From the NCBI RefSeq assembly GCF_018128905.1, contig NZ_CP063808.1:6200001-6264000 (forward strand): a DNA stretch of 64,000 nucleotides, read 5' to 3'. A program made the position numbers and the translations under genes. Origin of the DNA: Streptomyces sp. A2-16 (GTDB lineage Bacteria; Actinomycetota; Actinomycetes; Streptomycetales; Streptomycetaceae). How positions within the stretch are numbered: the first letter of the stretch is position 1; every line of letters begins with the position of its first letter. The notes under the pieces were generated by a model. It was not told where the DNA came from, ran no database searches, and saw only the letters and a list, made by a program, of their open reading frames with translations. This document shows positions 1 to 8,046 of this stretch, piece after piece.

Positions 1-853
1 CGGGAACGACGGGAGCGCCGCCGCGGCCCCGGCCGGATCGTCCAAGGTCGCCGTCGTCGCGTCCACGAACGTCTACGGCGACATCGTCTCGCGCATAGGC
101 GGCGACAAGGTCTCCGTCACCTCGGTCATCAGCGACCCCGACCAGGACCCGCACTCCTACGAGGCCAGCACCCAGAACCAGCTGGCCCTGTCGAAGGCGA
201 AGGTCGTCGTCGAGAACGGCGGCGGCTACGACGACTTCGTGGACCGCATGCTCAAGAGCGCCGGCAACTCCTCCGCCGAGGTGATCAACGCGGTGAAGGT
301 CTCCGGCAAGAGCGCCCCCAAGGGGGGCGAGCTCAACGAGCACGTCTGGTACGACTTCCCCACCGTCGCGAGGATCGCCGACCGCATGGCCGCCGCCCTC
401 GGCAAGGCCGACCCGGCGAACGCCGCCGCCTACACCAGGAACGCCGAGGCCTTCAAGGCGGACCTGAAGCCGCTGGAGGCCAAGGAGGCGCAGATCAAGA
501 AGGAGCACGGCGGTGCGGCGATCGCCATCACCGAACCCGTGCCGCTGTACATGACCGCCGCGAGCGGCCTGGTCGACAAGACGCCCGCGGAGTTCAGCGA
601 GGCCATCGAGGAGGGCACCGACGTCTCCCCCAAGGTCCTCCAGGAGGCGCTCGCCCTGTTCACCGGCAAGCAGGTCGAGGCGCTGGTCTACAACGAGCAG
701 ACCTCCGGCCCGCAGACCGAGAAGTCCGAGCAGGCGGCCAAAGCGGCGGGCATCCCCGTGGTCCCGGTGACGGAGACCCTGCCCAGCGGCAAGGACTACC
801 TCTCCTGGATGACCGGCAACGTCGACGCGCTCGCGAACGCCCTGGCCAAGTGA
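1..853 (+). CDS. metal ABC transporter substrate-binding protein (5' truncated)
   Basis: The frame is open from base 2 with no start, so the N-terminus and signal peptide lie outside the window. It is the extracytoplasmic receptor of a cluster A-I (ZnuA/PsaA-like) metal importer. Seen: a core beginning KVAVVASTNVYGDIV, a first ligand motif DPHSYE and a second ligand motif NEHVWYDF. At the place of the third ligand there is Glu (AITEPVPLYM) rather than the His common in zinc receptors, and there is no His-rich loop. Near the C-terminus is VTETLPSGKDYLSW. The stop overlaps the next gene's GTG (GTGA), so it is translationally coupled to the ATPase and permease. The family is certain; whether the metal is Zn or Mn is not. 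Confidence 0.9.
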   Translation, partial: GNDGSAAAAPAGSSKVAVVASTNVYGDIVSRIGGDKVSVTSVISDPDQDPHSYEASTQNQLALSKAKVVVENGGGYDDFVDRMLKSAGNSSAEVINAVKVSGKSAPKGGELNEHVWYDFPTVARIADRMAAALGKADPANAAAYTRNAEAFKADLKPLEAKEAQIKKEHGGAAIAITEPVPLYMTAASGLVDKTPAEFSEAIEEGTDVSPKVLQEALALFTGKQVEALVYNEQTSGPQTEKSEQAAKAAGIPVVPVTETLPSGKDYLSWMTGNVDALANALAK

Positions 854-1650
854 GCGCGGTCATCAGCCTGCGCGGGGCCGCTCTCTCCTACGGCCCGCGC
901 ACGGTCTGGCGCGACCTCGAACTCGACGTGCGGCCGGGTGAGTTCCTCGCCGTGCTGGGCCCGAACGGAGCCGGCAAGACCAGCTTCGTGCGGGCCCTGC
1001 TCGGCCGGCAGCCGCTGTCCGCCGGGGAGTTGACGGTCCTCGGCCGCTCTCCCCGGGAGGCCGCCCGGCACATCGGGTACGTCCCCCAGCAGGCGACGCT
1101 GTCCGCGCAGTCGATGCTCCGCGCCCGTGACCTCGTGCGGTTCGGCATCGACGGCCACCGCTTCGGACCACGTCTGCGAACGGCCGCCGTACGCAGACGC
1201 GTCGACGAGGTCCTCGCCTCCGTGGGCGCCTCGGCGTACGCCGACGTGCCACTCGGCCTGCTCTCCGGCGGCGAGCGGCAACGCGTCCGCATAGGGCAGG
1301 CGCTCGCGACCGACCCGCGCATCCTGCTGTGCGACGAGCCGCTGCTCTCCCTGGACCTGCACCACCAGCGCGCGGTCACCGAGCTGGTGGACGCCCGCCG
1401 CCGCTCCCGCGGCACGGCGGTGGTCTTCGTGACCCACGAGATCAACCCGGTGCTCGACCTGGTGGACCGGGTGCTCTACCTGGCGCCGGGCGGTCATCGC
1501 GTCGGCGCCCCCGACGAGGTGCTCACCTCCGATTCCCTGTCCCGGCTGTACGGCACCCGGGTCGACGTCGTGCGGGTGCACGGCCGGGTCGTGGTGGTCG
1601 GCGCCCACGACGAGCACGCGCACCACGTGCCCGAGGAGGTCCGCCCATGA
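850..1650 (+). CDS. metal ABC transporter ATP-binding protein
   Basis: 266-residue cytoplasmic ATPase that energises the metal importer encoded on both sides of it. Walker A GPNGAGKTS lies near residue 38, the signature LLSGGERQRVRIGQAL near 140, Walker B ILLCDEPLLSLD near 158, and the switch His in VFVTHEIN. The GTG start overlaps the upstream TGA and its own TGA overlaps the ATG of the permease, so the three genes form one tightly coupled operon. Normal length for a ZnuC/MntB-type ATPase. The C-terminus carries a slightly His-rich tail (VVVVGAHDEHAHHVPEE), which could bind metal, though this is only an inference. Confidence 0.92.
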   Translation: MSAVISLRGAALSYGPRTVWRDLELDVRPGEFLAVLGPNGAGKTSFVRALLGRQPLSAGELTVLGRSPREAARHIGYVPQQATLSAQSMLRARDLVRFGIDGHRFGPRLRTAAVRRRVDEVLASVGASAYADVPLGLLSGGERQRVRIGQALATDPRILLCDEPLLSLDLHHQRAVTELVDARRRSRGTAVVFVTHEINPVLDLVDRVLYLAPGGHRVGAPDEVLTSDSLSRLYGTRVDVVRVHGRVVVVGAHDEHAHHVPEEVRP

Positions 1651-2516
1651 GCGTCTGGCACCAGATGTTCGACTTCGAGAACTACGGCGAACTCCTGGTC
1701 CTGGTCCGCAACTCGCTCATCGCGGGAGCGGCCCTCGGTCTGGTCGGCGGCCTCGCCGGGGTCTTCGTCGCCATGCGCGATCTGCCGTTCGCGGTGCACG
1801 GCATCAGCGAGCTGTCCTTCGCGGGCGCCTCCGGAGCGCTGCTCCTGGGCATGAACGTCGTGGCGGGCTCGATCACCGGTTCGCTGCTCGCGGCCGGCGC
1901 GATCGGTGTGCTCGGGACACGCGCGCGGGACCGCAACTCGGTGATCGGCATCCTGATGCCGTTCGGACTGGGCCTCGGGGTGCTCTTCCTCGCCCTCTAC
2001 AAGGGGCGGGCGGCGAACAAGTTCGGCCTGCTCACCGGGCAGATCGTCGCCGTGGACACCCCGCAGACGACCTGGCTGCTGGCCACCTCCGCGGTGGTCC
2101 TGATCGCCCTCGCGGTGATGTGGCGCCCGCTCGCGTTCGCCAGCGCCGATCCCGACGTCGCCGAGGCCCGCGGGGTCCCGGTGCGGGGGCTCTCCTTCGC
2201 CTTCATGATCGTGCTCGGCCTCGCGGTCGCGCTGTCCGTACAGGTCGTGGGCGCCCTGCTGGTGCTCTCCCTGCTGATCACCCCGGCCGCGGCCGCCGCC
2301 CGCGTCACCGCCTCACCGGTCCTGCTGCCGCTGCTCAGCGTGGCCTTCGCGATGGCGTCGATCGAGGGCGGCATCCTGCTGGCCCTGGGCAGCAGCATCC
2401 CGATCAGCCCGTACGTCACGACGATCTCGTTCGTCCTCTACTTCGGCTGCGCGGCGGCCGGCCGGTATCGGAGCCGGCGCGGGGGCGCCCGGCGTACGGT
2501 GCCGGCGCCCGCCTGA
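1647..2516 (+). CDS. metal ABC transporter permease
   Basis: 289-residue polytopic membrane protein of the ABC-3 (ZnuB/PsaB) family with about eight hydrophobic segments. It forms the channel for the preceding receptor and ATPase. The ATG at 1647 overlaps the ATPase stop (ATGA) and is preceded by GAGGAGG around 1632, which rules out the longer upstream extension of this frame. Conserved features include the LSFAGASGALLLG loop and the region ASADPDVAEARGVPVR that typifies the coupling segment. It ends 44 bp before the convergent AraC gene; no terminator hairpin is obvious between them. Confidence 0.9.
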   Translation: MSVWHQMFDFENYGELLVLVRNSLIAGAALGLVGGLAGVFVAMRDLPFAVHGISELSFAGASGALLLGMNVVAGSITGSLLAAGAIGVLGTRARDRNSVIGILMPFGLGLGVLFLALYKGRAANKFGLLTGQIVAVDTPQTTWLLATSAVVLIALAVMWRPLAFASADPDVAEARGVPVRGLSFAFMIVLGLAVALSVQVVGALLVLSLLITPAAAAARVTASPVLLPLLSVAFAMASIEGGILLALGSSIPISPYVTTISFVLYFGCAAAGRYRSRRGGARRTVPAPA

Positions 2517-2560
2517 GCCCGATCCGCCCTGCCGCCGAGCCCTCTGCCGGCGCGCCCGCG

Positions 2561-3337
2561 CTACCCGTGCCGCTCCCGTACGGCGCGCGGTGAGGCCCCG
2601 AGCTCCTTGCGGCAGGCCTTGTTGAAGGCCTGGAGGTCGGGGATGCCGACGGTCGCCGCGATCGCCGGGATGGCCAGGGTGGAGGCGATGAGCAGGTGCC
2701 GGGCCCGTTCCATGCGGCGGCGCCGGACGTGGGCGACCACCGTGTGCCCGGTGTCCTCGCGGAACAGCCGGGTCAGATGGGTGTGCGAGACCCCGGCGGC
2801 ACGGGCGATGCCGGGGACGGTCAGGGGGCCGGCCAGGTGCTCCTCGATGTGGGCGATCGCCGCCCGCAGCGCGGGGTGCCGGGCCCGGTCCTCGCCGGCG
2901 CCGGTCAGTCCGGTCGTGCGCCACAGCACCGTCCACAGTTCGGCGGAGGCCCGGGCCGGGGACTGCGTGCTCGCCGCGACCGTCTGCCGCAGCAGCGCGG
3001 TCAGCGCCGCCGCCTCCGTACCGGCGTCCTGCATCACCGGGACCCGGCGCCGCTCGCCGTCGCCCGGGAGCCGGAAGTGGGCGTACAGGTGCTCGCAGCG
3101 CGTGGCGTCGTAGTGGAAGTGCACCTCGGTGTCGGGCGGGACGAGGCTCACGTGCCCGGGGCGGATCGGGTGCCGGGAGCCGCCGAGCTCCAGGGCGCCC
3201 GAGTAGCCGTAGAGATGGAGCTGCCACAGGCGCGGGAGCCGGAACACGTCGTGCGGGCCCGCGGAGCCGTGCACGCCGACGCCCGCGTTCTCCACGTGGG
3301 GCGGCAGGTCGAGGGCCAGGTCGACATGGCGTGTCAT
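2561..3337 (-). CDS. AraC family transcriptional regulator
   Basis: 258 residues. The N-terminal half (about 1-130) has the beta-rich pattern of a cupin sensor domain (RPGHVSLVPPDTEVHFHYD). The C-terminal half (about 160-255) holds the two helix-turn-helices of AraC/XylS regulators: LTVPGIARAAGVSHTHLTRLF, followed by AIPAIAATVGIPDLQAFNKA and the closing GASPRAVRE. It is divergent from the phytanoyl-CoA dioxygenase-like gene with only 70 bp between the starts. It therefore probably controls that gene in response to a small molecule bound by the cupin domain. The ligand cannot be told from sequence. Confidence 0.9.
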   Translation of the reverse strand: MTRHVDLALDLPPHVENAGVGVHGSAGPHDVFRLPRLWQLHLYGYSGALELGGSRHPIRPGHVSLVPPDTEVHFHYDATRCEHLYAHFRLPGDGERRRVPVMQDAGTEAAALTALLRQTVAASTQSPARASAELWTVLWRTTGLTGAGEDRARHPALRAAIAHIEEHLAGPLTVPGIARAAGVSHTHLTRLFREDTGHTVVAHVRRRRMERARHLLIASTLAIPAIAATVGIPDLQAFNKACRKELGASPRAVRERHG

Positions 3338-3384
3338 GGTGGAAAATTACCAGTGCTCGCCGATTACGACCCACGACGACGAGG

Positions 3385-3403
3385 ACGGTTGTTCCTACGG
3401 TTG
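3385..3403 (+). promoter_or_regulatory. direct repeat ACGGTTG x2 in the AraC/dioxygenase intergenic region
   Basis: ACGGTTG occurs at 3385-3391 and again at 3397-3403, a 12-bp period, just before the dioxygenase start at 3408. AraC proteins bind direct half-sites, so this could be an operator. The repeat is short and AraC half-sites usually recur at about 21 bp, so support is weak. Confidence 0.25.
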
Positions 3404-3407
3404 CCGT

Positions 3408-4229
3408 ATGTCAACCACACGACAGCTGCTGAACTCCGTCCAGACGGCGCGGTTCGTGGCCCACGGCTTCCTGCTCCTGGACGGCGTCGTGCCGCGGGAG
3501 ATGAACGAGGAGGCGCTCGGGGTCTTCGCCGCCGGGCTGCCCTCCGTGCCGTACGGGACTCCGGTGCCGAAGGCGTTCCCCGAGGGTTCCTTCGCCCGCC
3601 GGCTCGTCGAACTGCCCGCCGTCGCGGGGGCGCTCGAGAGTCTGGTGGGCCCGGACCCGACCGTCGACCACCACTTCGTGCACACGCGTGTACCGCATGA
3701 GGGCAGCGCCCAGCCGCTGCACGCCGACGCCCTCATCGATCTGCGGACCGACGCGTTCGACGTCCAGCTCATGTACTACCCGCAGGAGGTCACGGCGTCG
3801 ATGGGCGGCACGCTCATCGTGCCCGGCAGCCATCTGCGCCGCACCAACGAGAGCGACACCGGCCGCTACCAGAACCTGCGCGGGCAGACCCGGCTGACCT
3901 GCCCGGCCGGCACGGTCGCCCTGCTGCACCACGGGATCTGGCACGGCGGGCGGCGCAACGACAGCGACACCGTCCGCCACATGTACAAGATCCGCTTCAA
4001 CCCGACCGTGCCCCAGGTGCGGCTGTGGGACACCGCGGACCTGGACACTCCCGCCGTCCGGCAGGAACTGGAACGCGGTTTCCCCTGGTACGAGCAGGCC
4101 ACCGGCCGGCTGGAGATCCTGAACCGGGTCCGGCTGTGGCGTGCCCTGTCCGGCGATCCCGCGTTCGACATCGAGTACTGGGCCACCCGCATCACCAACC
4201 GGCCCGCGGCACGAAGGAGCCAGGCGTGA
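3408..4229 (+). CDS. phytanoyl-CoA dioxygenase family protein
   Basis: 273 residues from the ATG at 3408; the frame could be extended upstream but that would run into the divergent promoter. Fe(II)/2-oxoglutarate oxygenase of the PhyH family. The metal-binding facial triad is visible: His105 and Asp107 in QPLHADALID, and His179 in GIWHGGRR. An Arg for 2-oxoglutarate follows in MYKIRF. Family members hydroxylate lipids, mugineic-like compounds or secondary metabolites; the substrate here is unknown. Its stop overlaps the start of a small unknown gene, and the divergent AraC gene is the likely regulator. Confidence 0.85.
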   Translation: MSTTRQLLNSVQTARFVAHGFLLLDGVVPREMNEEALGVFAAGLPSVPYGTPVPKAFPEGSFARRLVELPAVAGALESLVGPDPTVDHHFVHTRVPHEGSAQPLHADALIDLRTDAFDVQLMYYPQEVTASMGGTLIVPGSHLRRTNESDTGRYQNLRGQTRLTCPAGTVALLHHGIWHGGRRNDSDTVRHMYKIRFNPTVPQVRLWDTADLDTPAVRQELERGFPWYEQATGRLEILNRVRLWRALSGDPAFDIEYWATRITNRPAARRSQA

Positions 4230-4513
4230 GCATGTCCACCACCGTGCGCCAGCAGGTTCTCGTCCTGTACCTGGACACCTCCGCGCTCGACTCCCGCGTC
4301 GTCGGCTGGGCCCGCTACGACGGGACGGGCACCACCCGCCCCACGACCGGGGACAGCGACGAGCCGCCGTACGAGAGCGGTCTCGCGGCCCTGGAGGACG
4401 GCTGGCGGCTCTTCCAGGCCGCGCAGTTGATCCCGCCGTATCCCGGGGCGGAGCACGAGACGTCGTTCCTCAAGCACGAGTTCTTCTTCGAGAAGCTGGT
4501 CAGCAGCGGATGA
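4226..4513 (+). CDS. small hypothetical protein coupled to the PhyH dioxygenase
   Basis: 95 residues from the GTG at 4226, which overlaps the dioxygenase stop. GAAGGAG at 4213-4219 lies 6 nt upstream of the GTG but 12 nt from the ATG at 4232, so the GTG is favoured. No family recognised. It is acidic, with no signal peptide or membrane segment. Aromatic and acidic residues are frequent (LYLDTSALDSRVVGWARYD; a C-terminal HEFFFEKL stretch). Tight coupling suggests it acts with the dioxygenase, perhaps as a partner or modifier; that is inference only. Confidence 0.7.
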   Translation: MSMSTTVRQQVLVLYLDTSALDSRVVGWARYDGTGTTRPTTGDSDEPPYESGLAALEDGWRLFQAAQLIPPYPGAEHETSFLKHEFFFEKLVSSG

Positions 4514-4554
4514 GACGCAGCTCATAGCCTCGACGCCTCACATATGGTCCAATA

Positions 4555-4570
4555 CGCCATAAGTATGGCG
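4555..4570. promoter_or_regulatory. perfect palindrome upstream of the SpoIIE-type phosphatase
   Basis: CGCCATA, spacer AG, then TATGGCG: perfect 7-bp arms in an AT-richer patch 34 bp before the preferred start at 4604. A further TATGG lies just upstream (4543-4547). It could be an operator or promoter element. If translation began at the ATG at 4544 it would instead lie inside the coding region. Confidence 0.35.
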
Positions 4571-4603
4571 AAACGGACTCCGGCCTCCGAGGAATCACAC
4601 CAG

Positions 4604-6361
4604 ATGACCCACCCCCGTCTGTCCGCGCGTTCCGCTCCCTTCCTCTCCTCGGGGACACTGCGGGAGCTGTCGGAGGCGGCCCGGGCGGCGGGGACCGGGC
4701 AGGTGCTGGACGAGCTGTGGACGGCCCGCCGCTTTCTCGACGGGACACCGGCGGCCGTCGCGGTCCTCGACGCGGACCTGCGCTATCTGTACCTCAACGA
4801 CACCCTGGCCAGGTTCAACGGGCTGTCCGTCGAGGAGCACCTCGGCCGCCCCATGCCCGAGGTGATCCCCGGCTCCGGGCCCTCGGCGGAGGTGGCCCGT
4901 GAGGTGATGCGCACCGGGCGGCCGCAGACGCTCGTGTTCGACGGCCGGGCGCCCGCGGACACGGTGGACGTGCCGCGCTGGTGGCTCGGCGCCTTCCACC
5001 GGCTGGAGGGCGAGGACGGCGAGATCGTCGGTGTCGCCGCCGTCGTCATGGAGGTCACCGAGGGCATCCGGCAGCGCGAGTCGCTCACGCGGGCGCAGGA
5101 GCGGCTGGAGCTGCTGGAGGAGACCACCGTCCGGGTCGGCGGCACCCTCGACGCGGCCGAGGCCTGTCGCGCGCTGACCGATCTGCTGGTGCCGCGCTTC
5201 GCCGACTACGCCGCCGTGGACGTGCTCGACCCCGAGGGCACGCGCAGGGCTCCGGCCACCCCGGTCCCGGTGCGGCTGCGGCGCATGGCGGTGGCCGCCG
5301 CTCCCGGCACACCCGTGCCGCTCATCCCCGCGACCAGGAGCGGCGAGGTGATCTTCCACCAGGCCAGTTCGTCGATGTCCCAGGTTCTCACCCGGCACCA
5401 GCCCATGGTGCTCAACCACCCCGACGACGACACCGTGCGCCAGCTCGCCCCCACCCGGCAGCGGCTGGAACGCTACCGCGCCCTGCAACTGCACTCCGTG
5501 GCCTACCTGCCCCTCATGGTCGGCGGCGAGCCGGTCGGGGCCGTCATGGTCGGCCGCAGGGCGGACTCCCCCGAGTTCGCGCCGGACGAGGTCGAGCTGC
5601 TGGAACTGCTGACCGCGCGAGCCGCCACGGGCATCGGGCACGCCCTGCGCTACACGCACGAGCACGAGACCGCGCTGGAGATGCAGCGCGCCTTCCTGGC
5701 CACCCCGCACACACCGGGACCGGGCGTGGAGATCGCCAGCCGCTATCTGCCCGCCGGGCGGGGCGCCGAGGTGGGCGGCGACTGGTTCGACGCCGTCGCC
5801 CTGCCCTCCGGACGCACCCTCCTCGTCGTCGGGGACGTCATGGGGCACGGAGTGCGGGCGGCCGCGGCCATGAGCGAGTACCGCTCGCTGCTCCGTGCGC
5901 TGGCCCTGCAGGGCCTCTCCCCCGACCGGCTGCTCACCGAGGCGGACCGCACCGCCCACGCGCTCGACCTGGACCGCGTGGCCACCTGTGTGCTGGCACT
6001 CCTGGACCCCGCCGCCGAACGCGCCGTCCTCGCCACCGCCGGCCATGTCCCACCGCTGCTGGTGAGGCCGGACAGCGACGCCGAGCTCGCGGACCTCCCC
6101 GTCGGCCCTCCCCTGGGCACGGGCTCCGGCGGATACGCGGCCCGGCACTGCCCGCTCCCGTCGGGCAGCCTGCTGCTCGCCTACACCGACGGGCTCGTGG
6201 AGCGCCGCGGCCAGGACATCGACACCGGCCTCGCCGCCCTGACCGCCACACCGGTCGCGGCCCGGCACGCCCTCCCGGACGTCCTCACGACGGTCCTCGA
6301 CCGGCTGGCTCCGGGGAACTCGGAGGACGACGTGACCCTCCTGGCGGCCCGCACCCTGTAG
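4604..6361 (+). CDS. PAS-GAF-PP2C (SpoIIE-type) serine phosphatase
   Basis: 585 residues from the ATG at 4604, chosen because GAGGA at 4589-4593 gives good spacing; ATGs at 4544 and 4565 are in frame but lack one. Domains in order: PAS about 30-150 (AVAVLDADLRYLYLNDTLARF), GAF about 165-355, and PP2C/SpoIIE phosphatase about 365-583. Metal-binding and catalytic motifs are intact: EVGGDWFDAV, VVGDVMGHG, YTDGLVERRG and EDDVTLLAAR. Streptomyces has dozens of such cytoplasmic phosphatases, which usually reset anti-anti-sigma factors. No anti-sigma partner lies next to it. The following genes encode a roadblock-like protein and an ArsR regulator. Confidence 0.92.
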   Translation: MTHPRLSARSAPFLSSGTLRELSEAARAAGTGQVLDELWTARRFLDGTPAAVAVLDADLRYLYLNDTLARFNGLSVEEHLGRPMPEVIPGSGPSAEVAREVMRTGRPQTLVFDGRAPADTVDVPRWWLGAFHRLEGEDGEIVGVAAVVMEVTEGIRQRESLTRAQERLELLEETTVRVGGTLDAAEACRALTDLLVPRFADYAAVDVLDPEGTRRAPATPVPVRLRRMAVAAAPGTPVPLIPATRSGEVIFHQASSSMSQVLTRHQPMVLNHPDDDTVRQLAPTRQRLERYRALQLHSVAYLPLMVGGEPVGAVMVGRRADSPEFAPDEVELLELLTARAATGIGHALRYTHEHETALEMQRAFLATPHTPGPGVEIASRYLPAGRGAEVGGDWFDAVALPSGRTLLVVGDVMGHGVRAAAAMSEYRSLLRALALQGLSPDRLLTEADRTAHALDLDRVATCVLALLDPAAERAVLATAGHVPPLLVRPDSDAELADLPVGPPLGTGSGGYAARHCPLPSGSLLLAYTDGLVERRGQDIDTGLAALTATPVAARHALPDVLTTVLDRLAPGNSEDDVTLLAARTL

Positions 6362-6602
6362 CGCGACGCGCAGCGCAGTGACCTTCCCGGCCGGAGCGCA
6401 GACGTCCGGTTGCGGTGTCATCTTCCGTCCCCCGAAGGGCAGTTGTGGCCCCTCGGACGGTCTCTTCGGTATGGCGATCAGTCAACGCGGGGCAGTCCCG
6501 AAGACCCCGCGCCCTGCCACCGCCACCCGCATACGGTCCCGACATCCGGCGGTCGGACCCGGTCACGGGCCCGCCGCGACCACAGGCACAGAGGGAGGCA
6601 TC

Positions 6603-6977
6603 GTGGCGAGTGTGGAAGTGTCACTGAAGGAGATGATGGCCGGCACGGAAGGGGCGATGGCGGCCGCGGTGGTCGACTACACCAGCGGAATGGCGCTGGG
6701 CACCCTGGGCGGCGGCAAGGACCTGGACACGACGGTCGCGGCGGCCGGGAACACCGACGTCATCCGCGCCAAGGTCCGCACCATGGAACAGCTGGGGCTC
6801 AAGAGCAACATCGAGGACATCCTGATCACGCTCGAGCACCAGTACCACCTCATCCGCCTGGTCACCGGGCGCAACGGCAACGGATTGTTCCTCTACCTCG
6901 TCCTCGACAAGGCCCGTTCGAACCTCGCGATGGCCCGGCACCAACTCAAGCGCGTGGAAGAGCAGTTGGAGGTCTGA
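6603..6977 (+). CDS. roadblock/LC7-like small protein
   Basis: 124 residues from the GTG at 6603, preceded by GGGAGG at 6593-6598; the longer upstream frame is non-coding in character. The alternating strand/helix pattern (AAAVVDYTSGMALGTLGG, then NIEDILITLEHQYHLIRLV, then FLYLVLDKARSNLAMARHQL) fits the roadblock/LC7 fold used in bacteria as scaffolds or GTPase partners. It is distinct in sequence from the conservon-type roadblock proteins elsewhere in the window. It follows the SpoIIE-type phosphatase by 241 bp, so it may have its own promoter. Confidence 0.75.
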   Translation: MASVEVSLKEMMAGTEGAMAAAVVDYTSGMALGTLGGGKDLDTTVAAAGNTDVIRAKVRTMEQLGLKSNIEDILITLEHQYHLIRLVTGRNGNGLFLYLVLDKARSNLAMARHQLKRVEEQLEV

Positions 6978-7009
6978 GCCGCTCCCGGACGGGGACGCCG
7001 TGCGCCCAC

Positions 7010-7039
7010 GATGTGAAGACTTCTTCAAGTCGCCACATC
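7010..7039. promoter_or_regulatory. imperfect inverted repeat before the ArsR gene
   Basis: GATGTGAAGACTT and AAGTCGCCACATC form 13-bp arms with two mismatches around a CTTC loop. It lies 33 bp after the roadblock-like stop and 95 bp before the ArsR start. It could terminate the upstream transcript or be an ArsR operator; the sequence does not decide between them. Confidence 0.35.
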
Positions 7040-7133
7040 CACATGAGTCCAATCAGTGGCCGCCCGGCGTCCCCGACCAGAAGGATCGACACCCACCACC
7101 CCGTACCGTCCGGCAGGGAGCGAGCGAGCGGCC

Positions 7134-7532
7134 ATGCACGTCCCCCTCTACCAGGCCAAGGCGGACTTCTTCCGCATGCTCGGCCACCCAGTGCGCATCC
7201 GCGTCCTGGAGCTGCTCCAGCACGGGCCCGTGCCGGTCCGCGACCTGCTCGCCGACATCGACATCGAGCCCTCCAACCTGTCCCAGCAGCTGGCCGTCCT
7301 GCGGCGCTCCGGCATCGTCGTGTCCATCCGCGAGGGCTCGACGGTGAGTTACGCCCTCGCCGGCGGTGACGTCGCCGAACTGCTGCGCGCCGCCCGCCGC
7401 ATCCTCACGGAGCTCCTGGCGGGCCAGAACCAGCTCCTGAGCCAGCTTCAGCAGGCCGAGACCGTCCAGACCGAGGTCCCCGCGGCGGGAAGCCTCCTCA
7501 CGGATCGGGGCAGGCCTCGTCCGACCCCCTGA
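7134..7532 (+). CDS. ArsR family winged-helix regulator without cysteines
   Basis: 132 residues from the ATG at 7134 (AGGGAG upstream at 7115-7120). The winged-helix domain fills residues 5-95: MLGHPVRIRVLELLQ, the recognition-helix motif IEPSNLSQQLAVLRR, and the wing VSIREGSTVSYAL. There is no Cys and no obvious metal-binding cluster, so it is probably not a metalloregulator. The C-terminal 35 residues are Gln-rich and flexible. Its last 35 bp overlap the 3' end of the convergent lipoprotein gene. Confidence 0.88.
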   Translation: MHVPLYQAKADFFRMLGHPVRIRVLELLQHGPVPVRDLLADIDIEPSNLSQQLAVLRRSGIVVSIREGSTVSYALAGGDVAELLRAARRILTELLAGQNQLLSQLQQAETVQTEVPAAGSLLTDRGRPRPTP

Positions 7533-8046
7533 CGCGCCATCCGCCACCGCCGGTCACCTCCGCGGTGACCGGGTCCGCGGAGGGGCGGGTGAGGCGGTAC
7601 GCGGCGGCGGCCGTGCACACCATCTGGCGTGCCCCGATGTCGCTCAACGCGTCCATGCCCTCGGGCAGTCGGATCGTCATCGCGTCCCCCCTGACCGTCA
7701 CCGCCGGGGCGCCGGACGAGGGGCTCCCGGGCACGTCGGGGGTGCCGCTGTCCGACGGCAGCGCCGCGGCGGTCGGCATGCCCGGCACCTCGGTGGAGAG
7801 GCGGCCCGTGCGCCCCTCCCCGGCCAGCGGGCCGGCCATCAGCAGCCGCAGTGCCGCCGCGGGGTCGCCGGGCTGCTCGGTGATGCGCGGCACCGTGACG
7901 AGTGCGCCGCCGTCGACGAAGTAGACCGGCGTCTGCGGGAGGGTCCCGCTCGCGGGGCCGCCCGCCTGCACCACCCCGGTCGCGGGGATGCCGCAGGAGG
8001 TGAGCGCGAGGAGCGCCAGCAGCGGGACGCTGCGCGTGGCCTTCAT
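7498..8046 (-). CDS. lipoprotein of a three-gene two-component operon
   Basis: 182 residues with a lipoprotein signal peptide (MKATRSVPLLALLALTSC); the lipobox LTSC predicts lipidation at Cys18. The rest is Pro/Gly/Ser-rich with a mixed alpha/beta core (VTVPRITEQPGDPAAALRLL; ADPVTAEVTGGGGWRV) that loosely resembles GerMN-like lipoproteins. The ATG overlaps the kinase stop (ATGA), so kinase and lipoprotein are co-translated. By analogy with AfsQ3 and CseA, it is likely to modulate the sensor kinase at the outer face of the membrane. The exact family was not recognised. Confidence 0.8.
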   Translation of the reverse strand: MKATRSVPLLALLALTSCGIPATGVVQAGGPASGTLPQTPVYFVDGGALVTVPRITEQPGDPAAALRLLMAGPLAGEGRTGRLSTEVPGMPTAAALPSDSGTPDVPGSPSSGAPAVTVRGDAMTIRLPEGMDALSDIGARQMVCTAAAAYRLTRPSADPVTAEVTGGGGWRVRGSDEACPDP

